The notes under the pieces were generated by a model that worked only from the letters and a program-made list of their open reading frames with translations, was not told where the DNA came from and searched no databases. From NCBI GenBank assembly GCA_050954505.1, contig JBPBPY010000438.1, positions 1-14,898 on the forward strand: a DNA stretch of 14,898 nt. The letters run 5' to 3'. This document shows positions 1 to 6,528 of the stretch, piece by piece. The translations under genes were made by a program, and so were the position numbers. Every line of letters begins with the position of its first letter. Within the stretch, counting starts at the first letter, position 1. This DNA comes from JAQGMO01 sp050954505 (lineage in GTDB: Bacteria; Pseudomonadota; Gammaproteobacteria; Burkholderiales; Burkholderiaceae_D).

Positions 1-612
1 GCCTTTGCCGAGGGCGTCGACATCCATCGCGCCACCGCTGCCGAAATCTTCAGCGTCGACAAGGATGAAGTCAGCACCGAGCAGCGCCGCTACGCCAAGG
101 TGATCAATTTCGGCCTGATCTACGGCATGAGCGCTTTTGGTCTGGCAGCCAACCTCGGCATCGAGCGCGCCGCCGCCCAGATGTACATTGAAAAATATTT
201 CGTCCGTTTTGCCGGCGTCAAGAAATTCATGGACACCACGCGCCTGCAGGCCAAGGCGCACGGCTATGTGGAGACCGTGTTTGGCCGCCGCCTGTGGCTG
301 CCGGAAATCAATTCGCCGAACGGTCCGCGCCGCCAGGGCGCCGAACGCGCCGCCATCAATGCGCCCATGCAGGGCACGGCTGCCGACCTGATCAAGCTGT
401 CGATGGTGGCAGTGCAAAACTGGCTCGACACCGACAAGCTCAAGTCGCTGATGGTCATGCAGGTGCATGATGAACTGGTGCTGGAAGTGCCGAATGACGA
501 ACTCGAGCTGGTGCGCCATCGTTTGCCGGCATTGATGGCCGGCGTTGCGGAATTGAAGGTGCCGCTGACGGCCGAAGTGGGTGTGGGAAAGAACTGGGAT
601 GAGGCGCACTGA
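1..612 (+). CDS. polA: DNA polymerase I, C-terminal part (5'-truncated by window edge)
   Basis: The reading frame is open from the first base and ends at TGA 610-612, giving 203 residues of the polymerase domain of family A DNA polymerase I, which fills gaps in repair and replaces RNA primers of Okazaki fragments. The O-helix motif RRxxKxxNFGxxYG is present as RRYAKVINFGLIYG around residues 29-42 of the fragment, with the dNTP-contacting Lys and the Tyr intact. Motif C is visible as MQVHDELVLEV near residues 153-163, carrying the catalytic Asp/Glu pair. The fragment ends GVGKNWDEAH, a usual PolA C-terminus. The 5'-3' and 3'-5' exonuclease domains lie upstream of the window. The next gene starts 176 bp downstream on the same strand, and I see no convincing terminator between them. 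Confidence 0.97.
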   Translation, partial: AFAEGVDIHRATAAEIFSVDKDEVSTEQRRYAKVINFGLIYGMSAFGLAANLGIERAAAQMYIEKYFVRFAGVKKFMDTTRLQAKAHGYVETVFGRRLWLPEINSPNGPRRQGAERAAINAPMQGTAADLIKLSMVAVQNWLDTDKLKSLMVMQVHDELVLEVPNDELELVRHRLPALMAGVAELKVPLTAEVGVGKNWDEAH

Positions 613-671
613 GCTTGCACGGGCTTGCACCGGGTTTGCACTGAACTCGCATTGAACTCCCATTGAACTCC
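611..671. repeat. Degenerate 10-11-bp tandem repeats between polA and the first LRR gene
   Basis: Two adjoining families of short direct repeats start at the polA stop codon. The first is GAGCTTGCAC, GGGCTTGCAC, CGGGTTTGCAC (611-641). The second is CACTGAACTCG, CATTGAACTCC, CATTGAACTCC (639-671), with the last two copies identical. The period of 10-11 bp is close to one DNA helical turn, so the copies face the same side of the helix. They lie 118-178 bp upstream of the chosen start of the first LRR gene. Regulator binding sites or simple replication slippage are both possible. Confidence 0.7.
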
Positions 672-788
672 CGAAAAGCTTTCATTGAAGGCTTGCCGAG
701 GACACGGCGGGTTCCAGGATTTTTCATCAAGGAACCTTGCCGGTCCAGCGCGTTACCTAGTTTCTTTATCCGCAACTTTAAAGAAATC

Positions 789-2513
789 ATGAAACGCGTC
801 CGCGAAGAAGCTTCCATTACGCCGTTCCGCTACCCAGGCCCGATCGATCCCTTGAACCGGCCCGTGCAGCCCGGCGGCGATCATGCGCAAGCAACCGCAA
901 CCGCAACCGCACCCGCGCCGGCCAACCCGATGCCACGGCAACAGGTGCGCGGTCAATTGCCGGCTCAACCGCTGGGCCCGCCGTTGGTCCAACCGCTGGT
1001 CCAGCCGCTGGTGCAACTTCCAGCGCAGCCTGGCCTGCCACAAGTGCCGGTTGTGCACGGCATCGCAATCGAGCCAGAGCTGGCACAGCCGGCGCTGCCA
1101 ATGCTGCCGCAGGAATGCTGGACCCTGATTGCCGATCAGCTGGCCACCGCACCGGTTCTGCGCAGCGATCGTTTGTCGATTCGACTGGCACAGCGCTCAC
1201 TGGCTTCGCTGGGATGTGTTTCCCACAGCCTGCACGACAGTGCAAGAACCGCCGTGCAACAGAGCCGCCTCGGCAGTGAACTCGTTGCCGGCCATTTGCT
1301 GGCCCTGTTCGAGAAGGTCGCTCTCGGCGAAGTGGCCGGCGATGAGGTGCGCAAAAGCGTCACCCGGATCTGCGGCAAGCATGCGCATCTTTGCGTTGAT
1401 GTGCTCAACTGTCATGCAACTGGCCAAATACCGGTCGAGCTGTTTTCCGAACACATCCTGCCGGGCATATTCGACAATCCAGCCTGGCAGGATCTGCACC
1501 TTTCTGTCAACTTTACCGGCGCATTGCAGGACAGGACTGCCAGGGAACGCTTCCTGACCACACTCACGACATTGATGGCGCAACGAACCACACCCGGTTC
1601 GGTCGGCCTGGCGCTGGAGGCCGGCTTTGCCATCGACATGACGGATATCGATCTTCATACGCAGTTGAAAAATCCGGCAGGCTTGCGTTTCAGCGCGCTC
1701 GATTGCAAGGTCAGTGGTATGGCCACCGGCATGGGCAGTCGCTTCGTCGACGGCCTGGTGAAGACCTTGCAGGACGATGGACTCGAGCGGCAGTGCCTGC
1801 GTGTGTTGCGCTTGTCTGGCCATCCCCTCAACGGCCCTGCTGCAAACCAGGTCATCAGCGCTGTGCGCCGCAACAGCAGCCTGATCGAACTGAATCTGGA
1901 GTCGATCGCATTGAACCACGAGTCGAATGCCGCAATCACCGAAATGTTGCAAGAAAATACGACGCTGAAAACACTGGAATTTACCGCGAGCGCGTCGGCC
2001 GACACGCCGTCTCTGGCGGGACTGAAACACAACCACAGTTTGACGACACTGCGGCTGCATTGGCAACCCACTCGGTATCGAAACGTTGGACTGGCGCAGG
2101 AACTCGATTGCATCAATAACGGCCATCAGATATCCAGACTGCACTTGCAAACGCCTGCGCTGAATGAGGATTTCGGCCGGGCAGTCGCCGGCTTCATCGA
2201 ACAAAATACCGGTGTGAGCGATTTCGCACTGAGCGCCTACAGGGGCGAGAATTTCGCCTGGCCCTTTGTACTCAAGGCCCTCAAGCACAATAAGACACTG
2301 GAACGGTTCACCATCGTCGGCATGAAGCTGACCGCCGCCCATGCGGCGACCATCCATGATTCGCTGGCCACGCGCAAGACCGCCTTGCATTTTCACCTTG
2401 ACGCCGAGCCACGCCTGCATACCACGGATATAACGCGGGCCTGGACGATCCTGCGCGAACTGGCACAAGTCAATCCATTGATTCACTGCACCATCAAGGG
2501 GGTGCAACTGTAG
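789..2513 (+). CDS. F-box-like / leucine-rich-repeat protein, array member 1
   Basis: A 574-residue protein of unknown specific function, read as a putative protein-interaction adaptor or effector. Residues 1-10 form a basic start (MKRVREEASI). Residues 30-105 are Pro/Ala/Gln-rich low complexity, including a PLVQ x3 tandem. Residues 106-152 contain LPQECWTLIADQL followed by SLGCVSHSLHD, which matches the F-box pattern LPxE...I...L...L..V....L. Residues 195-335 carry spaced LRR-like strands (HLCVDV, WQDLHLSV, VGLALEA). From about residue 336 there are repeats starting LRVLRLS, LIELNLE, LKTLEF, LTTLRLH, ISRLHLQ, VSDFALS and LERFTIV, mostly 28 residues apart and of ribonuclease-inhibitor type. 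There is no signal peptide or membrane segment. The open frame extends to 663, but ATG 789 is chosen because the sequence TCATGAAACG recurs at the starts of members 2 and 3. The Shine-Dalgarno is weak (AAAGAA). LRR assignment is firm, F-box assignment moderate. Confidence 0.85.
   Translation: MKRVREEASITPFRYPGPIDPLNRPVQPGGDHAQATATATAPAPANPMPRQQVRGQLPAQPLGPPLVQPLVQPLVQLPAQPGLPQVPVVHGIAIEPELAQPALPMLPQECWTLIADQLATAPVLRSDRLSIRLAQRSLASLGCVSHSLHDSARTAVQQSRLGSELVAGHLLALFEKVALGEVAGDEVRKSVTRICGKHAHLCVDVLNCHATGQIPVELFSEHILPGIFDNPAWQDLHLSVNFTGALQDRTARERFLTTLTTLMAQRTTPGSVGLALEAGFAIDMTDIDLHTQLKNPAGLRFSALDCKVSGMATGMGSRFVDGLVKTLQDDGLERQCLRVLRLSGHPLNGPAANQVISAVRRNSSLIELNLESIALNHESNAAITEMLQENTTLKTLEFTASASADTPSLAGLKHNHSLTTLRLHWQPTRYRNVGLAQELDCINNGHQISRLHLQTPALNEDFGRAVAGFIEQNTGVSDFALSAYRGENFAWPFVLKALKHNKTLERFTIVGMKLTAAHAATIHDSLATRKTALHFHLDAEPRLHTTDITRAWTILRELAQVNPLIHCTIKGVQL
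981..1016 (+). repeat. 12-bp coding minisatellite (PLVQ x3) in array member 1
   Basis: Three consecutive 12-bp units, CCGTTGGTCCAA, CCGCTGGTCCAG and CCGCTGGTGCAA, encode Pro-Leu-Val-Gln three times in the N-terminal linker. A second simple repeat, AACCGC repeated around 888-907, encodes an Ala-Thr run just upstream. Both keep the reading frame, so copy-number change would alter linker length without breaking the protein. Confidence 0.85.
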
Positions 2514-2550
2514 GTGGCCATGCAAGGCTGATTCGACATGGGTCCGCTCT

Positions 2551-2590
2551 GACCCGCACAAACCCGCAGGGATTCGCAGGAATCCACACA
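2551..2590. repeat. 10-bp tandem repeats upstream of array member 2
   Basis: Four adjoining degenerate 10-bp units: GACCCGCACA, AACCCGCAGG, GATTCGCAGG, AATCCACACA. They lie in the 141-bp gap between members 1 and 2, 65-104 bp before the start codon at 2655. The period equals that of the repeats in front of member 1, although the unit sequence differs. Confidence 0.65.
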
Positions 2591-2654
2591 CGAAGTGGAA
2601 CCGGCACGCCAGTCATGTTACTCAGACCGTTGGATAACCTTGATTGGGAAACTC

Positions 2655-4490
2655 ATGAAACGCACTCGCGAAGCACCACCGCAGCGTGTTTGCACCTATC
2701 CGGTCCCGAACCGGCGCTTGCCGGCATTCGCAACCCCGAATGCTGCCGATGCAGATGCGCCGGCAGTGCCGGGCCGGCAGGCGCCGAAACGGCGGCGCGG
2801 ACCAGTCAGTCTCTACCAGAGGGAATATATCTCATTGACAATTGTTCATCATGAGTTTGGTAAACAACGTGCCCAGCAGGAGGTTTTAGCAGCAGCAATG
2901 GTTCAACGCGCGCTTTTTGAAAGGCATGGCTTGCCCGTCGATGCCCCGACGGCATCAAGGGAAATGCTGGCTTCCGGGAGCGCCGGCCTGGCTGCAGCGG
3001 ACCTGCCGCTGTCGTTGATCTCGCCAGCTTTTTTTCCACAGTTGCCAGCCGAGTGCTGGAGCGCCATCGCGCAGCAAATGGTCAGCGCACCGCTGCCATT
3101 ACCCCGGATGCCGAGATTGACCAACTGGCCTGCCTGCCAACCCACTGCAACACAAACCGCTCTACGCTCGCTGGTTTCGTTGGGCAGGGTCAATCGCTGC
3201 CTGCACGAGGTCAGCGAGACCGCACTGCTGCAATCCATCCATGGCGGCGAGCGTGTCGAGCAACGCTTTCGCCACTGGCTCAATGAATATATCCAAGGTC
3301 AGCTGCCTCCAACCATCTTGCGCGAGCGCCTCGTGGCGCTTTGCAGCCGTCACGAGCATCTATCATTGACGTTTAGCAATATTGTCGAAGGGAAGGCGTT
3401 CGACGCAGCGATGCAAATGTTGGACGTGTTGCCCGGAATATTCAGTTGCCCACAGTGGCGCAGCCTGACACTGGTCATCGATTTTCAACTTGCGGTACAC
3501 CATGACATCAGGAAGCGATTGCCTGCCTTGCTGAGCAATCTGATCGGGGAGCGCACGACGCCATCTGCCATCAATTTGACGCTGCGACGCGAATTTGCCT
3601 CCGATCTGGAAGGACTGGACCTGTATGCCGGCATGACTGCCACCAGTCCGGCGCGCTTCAGTGCACTCGATTTCACGCTGGCCTCCGATGGACACACGCA
3701 CTATGGCCGTGGCTTTGAAAGCCTGGTCAACACTCTTCGGGAAGATTATCCAGGACGCCAGTGCCTGCGCTCGCTGCAGTTGAGCTATGTTCCACCAATT
3801 GGCAAAAACATCAGCCCGCTATTCGTTGCACTCAGGAAAAACCGCAGCTTGCTGGCGCTGCATTTGAAGTCGCGAATGCTCGATGAAGGATCGGTTCCCG
3901 CATTGACCAGCATGCTGCAGGAAAACCAGGCACTGACATCGCTGGGATTGATTGCTTTCCATTCGCACGCATCGGCATGCCTGGCCGGTCTGGTGCACAA
4001 CACCCGCATCGATACCTTGAACGTGCGTTTTGTGGAAAAAAATAACCGCGACAACAGCCTGGGCCGGGAACTTGACTGCATTGCAGCGAGCCGTTCCATT
4101 ACCCATCTGACGCTCCGCATCGACTGGCTCGACTTGAAAAATGGCCAATGCGTTGCTGAATTCATCGGTCGCAATTCGATGGTCCGCGAATTGGTGCTGG
4201 AAGCGGACTCGGGCTTGCTCAAAGGTCTGTATCCCGTACTGCGTGCCTTGGGAAGGAATCAACAGCTGGAACGTTTCACCGTCACCGGCATGGCACTCAA
4301 CGCGACCGGCGCCCAACATCTTTCTGTCGCGCTGAAAAGGCGGCAAACCGGTTTGCATGTTTATCTTGATAGTGACTCTCGAAACACGAACCAGGAAGCC
4401 GAAGTGGTGTGGGTCAGGCTGCGCCGTCTGCTGTCGCTCAATCCACGCATTCGTTGCACAGCGAAAAACATCGAACTGGCGCCGGCATGA
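2655..4490 (+). CDS. F-box-like / leucine-rich-repeat protein, array member 2
   Basis: A 611-residue paralogue of the preceding gene and the longest of the four. It starts MKRTREAPP, nearly the same as member 1. Residues 41-52 contain a basic cluster, PKRRRGP, that would pass as a monopartite nuclear localisation signal in a eukaryotic protein. Residues 55-95 form a predicted helical stretch unique to this copy. The F-box-like segment is LPAECWSAIAQQM at 130-142, continuing to RSLVSLGRVNRCLHEVS near 171-187. The middle block has VLPGIFSCPQWRSLTL (258-273) and RFSALDF (334-340), both shared with members 1 and 3. LRR units of about 28 residues run from about 371 (CLRSLQLS) to the C-terminus, ending NPRIRCTAKNIEL. 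ATG 2655 is preceded by GGGA with 5-nt spacing. An in-frame upstream start at 2595 would add 20 residues with no paralogue support. The function is unknown. Confidence 0.85.
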   Translation: MKRTREAPPQRVCTYPVPNRRLPAFATPNAADADAPAVPGRQAPKRRRGPVSLYQREYISLTIVHHEFGKQRAQQEVLAAAMVQRALFERHGLPVDAPTASREMLASGSAGLAAADLPLSLISPAFFPQLPAECWSAIAQQMVSAPLPLPRMPRLTNWPACQPTATQTALRSLVSLGRVNRCLHEVSETALLQSIHGGERVEQRFRHWLNEYIQGQLPPTILRERLVALCSRHEHLSLTFSNIVEGKAFDAAMQMLDVLPGIFSCPQWRSLTLVIDFQLAVHHDIRKRLPALLSNLIGERTTPSAINLTLRREFASDLEGLDLYAGMTATSPARFSALDFTLASDGHTHYGRGFESLVNTLREDYPGRQCLRSLQLSYVPPIGKNISPLFVALRKNRSLLALHLKSRMLDEGSVPALTSMLQENQALTSLGLIAFHSHASACLAGLVHNTRIDTLNVRFVEKNNRDNSLGRELDCIAASRSITHLTLRIDWLDLKNGQCVAEFIGRNSMVRELVLEADSGLLKGLYPVLRALGRNQQLERFTVTGMALNATGAQHLSVALKRRQTGLHVYLDSDSRNTNQEAEVVWVRLRRLLSLNPRIRCTAKNIELAPA

Positions 4491-4631
4491 CAACCGTTGA
4501 GGCATTGATGTCGCTGTTACTGATGACCCGTCGTGCAGTGCGACGCCGCAGGCAGAGCGACATACGCAACTGAAATCCGGATTGCGTGACCCCGTTGCTT
4601 TGCGTGCCATTTTGCGATCATCAAGGAAGTC

Positions 4632-6302
4632 ATGAAACGTGTGCGTTTGGCGTCTTTGCCCAGAATGGCTGATCCGGCCGCGGATTTGCCCATTACCTTG
4701 CTGCCAGTCCCGCCTGGCAGCGCTGTCGCATCGCCGGTAGCATCACCAGCGCCTGCGCCTGCGCCTGTGCCCGCGCTTGTGCCATCAGCGCAAGTCGTGG
4801 CACGAAATGCGCCACCGGCACTACCGCAAGAATGCTGGCTTCGCATTGCTGCTGAACTCGACATTGCACCAAAACCCGTCGCTTCGATACCAGGTTTGTT
4901 AGCACGGTTCGAACGGGTAGTGAATATGCCGGATCAAGGCCTGCCTTGCCTGGCGGCGCTGGCTTGCGTTAGCCGTGCTCACTCTGCCATTGCGAAAACT
5001 GCCTTGCAGCGTAGCAGCGTGGGTGGCGAGCGCAGCAACCATGAATTCGTCATGTTATTTGCGCAAATTGCCAGCAAGATCATTCCACTCAAGGATGTTC
5101 ATCAACGTGTGGTAGAGATATGCGGTCGATGGCACCACCTGACGGTAACCTTTCGTGACAAGGTTTTTGTCGGCGGCAGCCAATTCACGGTACCGGCGAA
5201 GATGTACAGCGATGTCGTTCTGCCCGCGATTTTTTCATCCCTGAACTGGGATACCTTGACGCTGGGCGTCAATTTTCACCTGTCTTCACTTCAGGACAAC
5301 GGGAAAATTTCTTCAACCCACATCAGCGCCAGGACAGATTTCCTCACAACACTCGGCGCCGCGATGGCAGCGCGCCCGGTAATGGGCAAGGTCAGCCTGA
5401 ACCTGAGCCCGGACTTTGCAAGCCATGCATGCCATGTCGACCTGTTTGCCGGCACGACGCCTTCGGATAAAACATATTTCAGTGCAATCGACTGCCATTT
5501 GCCTTTCGACGGCGCTGCCAGATACGACTTTGGACTCGCACATGCGCTCACGCATCGTGGTTCGGCAGGTCAGGGTTTACAGGCACTTAGCCTGGATGGG
5601 TCGAAAGGAACGGTAACCGTGGATGCAATTCTCGACGCAGTGCGCAGCAACCCGAATTTGCTGGCCCTTGACTTGAAAAGAGTCAGCCTGCGCAAGAAAT
5701 CGGTGCTGTTCATCCATAAACTGATGGAAGAAAATCAGACGCTGGAGCAACTGGCATTTTCGTGTCGCGGTGCACCTGCCGAGCCATGGCTGGCAGGTTT
5801 GGCGCACAACCGCACCCTGCGGTCATTGAGCTTTGAATGGGACGCGGAAGATCCGCAAGGTGACAAATTTCGCCGCGAAATTGATTGCATCATTCGGAAT
5901 CGCACTCTTTCAAGTGTGACTTTATTGATCCCCTATCTCAGAAAACCCATCGGTGAGGCCGTGGCATTCCTGATCGAACACAATCAAACACTGCGCGAGC
6001 TGGCAATTGATCTTTCAAATTGCCGGGCGTGGGGCATGTATGCCATTTTCAAAGCGCTGCAAAAAAACCAGGGGCTGGAACGCTTTGCCATGGTTGGCTT
6101 GAACATGACCAAAGCTGGCGCCAGACACCTCTACAAGTCGCTCAACAGACGAGAAACCCCTTTGCACCTGATTTTGAACATACCCTGGGACTCGCGCGAC
6201 CAGCCTGTTGGCGATGTCACTGACCCGCTGCGCGATCTGCTGGCCGAAAATCCCTTGATCCGTTGTTCGATCAACTTCAAGGATCTGGAGCCGGCCAGGT
6301 GA
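4632..6302 (+). CDS. F-box-like / leucine-rich-repeat protein, array member 3
   Basis: A 556-residue paralogue. It begins MKRVRLASLPRM and has the best Shine-Dalgarno of the array (AAGGAAG, 3 nt before ATG). Residues 20-62 are Pro/Ala/Val-rich, partly encoded by a 6-bp GCGCCT repeat near 4750-4767. The F-box-like segment is LPQECWLRIAAEL at 64-76, followed by LAALACVSRAHSAIAKTAL at 107-125. The middle block contains VLPAIFSSLNWDTLTL (196-211) and YFSAIDCHL (282-290). LRR units start near residue 316 (LQALSLDG) and continue with LLALDLKR, LEQLAFS, LRSLSFE, LSSVTLL, LRELAID and LERFAMV. The C-terminus, NPLIRCSINFKDL, matches those of members 1 and 2. It has no secretion signal recognisable by eye. 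It lies 141 bp after member 2, the same gap as between members 1 and 2. Its partner and substrate are unknown. Confidence 0.85.
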   Translation: MKRVRLASLPRMADPAADLPITLLPVPPGSAVASPVASPAPAPAPVPALVPSAQVVARNAPPALPQECWLRIAAELDIAPKPVASIPGLLARFERVVNMPDQGLPCLAALACVSRAHSAIAKTALQRSSVGGERSNHEFVMLFAQIASKIIPLKDVHQRVVEICGRWHHLTVTFRDKVFVGGSQFTVPAKMYSDVVLPAIFSSLNWDTLTLGVNFHLSSLQDNGKISSTHISARTDFLTTLGAAMAARPVMGKVSLNLSPDFASHACHVDLFAGTTPSDKTYFSAIDCHLPFDGAARYDFGLAHALTHRGSAGQGLQALSLDGSKGTVTVDAILDAVRSNPNLLALDLKRVSLRKKSVLFIHKLMEENQTLEQLAFSCRGAPAEPWLAGLAHNRTLRSLSFEWDAEDPQGDKFRREIDCIIRNRTLSSVTLLIPYLRKPIGEAVAFLIEHNQTLRELAIDLSNCRAWGMYAIFKALQKNQGLERFAMVGLNMTKAGARHLYKSLNRRETPLHLILNIPWDSRDQPVGDVTDPLRDLLAENPLIRCSINFKDLEPAR

Positions 6303-6528
6303 TGTGTGCACTCTGGCCTGATTCCGTGTGCGGGCTTCGGCGGGACTTCAAGCCTGGCACCTCCGTGACGCAAGCGATGTGAAGGCTGCCGGGGCAAGGA
6401 ATTGATTGCAGCTGGCGCATGTCGGCATGGGCATTTGCAAGGACGTGCAACGCTGATGGCAGCGAAATTCACAGCGAATATCGCAGCGAAATTTACAGCA
6501 ATATTTTCCTGGAATGGAGAACGCAACA
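6303..6528. other. Intergenic gap between array members 3 and 4
   Basis: This 226-bp stretch is the longest gap inside the array. It contains no plausible coding sequence. I see no stem-loop followed by a T run, so no intrinsic terminator separates member 3 from member 4. Its notable content is the 12-bp repeat block at 6459-6506. Confidence 0.6.
6459..6506. repeat. Four 12-bp tandem repeats just upstream of array member 4
   Basis: Adjoining units are GCAGCGAAATTC, ACAGCGAATATC, GCAGCGAAATTT and ACAGCAATATTT. Units 1 and 3, and units 2 and 4, match best, so the block also reads as a 24-bp unit present twice. It is A/T-rich compared with its surroundings and ends 9 nt before the GGAGA ribosome-binding site at 6516, so it would lie in or overlap the leader or promoter of member 4. 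Confidence 0.8.

Noticed and set aside
611..671. CRISPR or IS-end repeats
   Set aside because: Units are 10-11 bp, contiguous and degenerate, without spacers or flanking inverted repeats.
710..736. GGTTCC ... GGAACC inverted repeat as a polA terminator
   Set aside because: Only six contiguous pairs with a 15-nt loop and no following T run, so too weak to call.
663..788. Upstream extension of array member 1 by 42 codons
   Set aside because: The extension has no counterpart in the paralogues and no ribosome-binding site; the TCATGAAACG context at 789 is shared with members 2 and 3.
2532..2576. hrpII/PIP-type promoter element (TTCG-N16-TTCG) before member 2
   Set aside because: Two TTCG sites exist but are 37 bp apart, not 15-16; no proper element was found in the upstream gaps I inspected, so direct Hrp-type control is not supported.
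1197..2591. 464-codon open frame on the minus strand
   Set aside because: It lies wholly opposite array member 1, shows no recognisable domain, and is explained by codon bias in GC-rich coding DNA.
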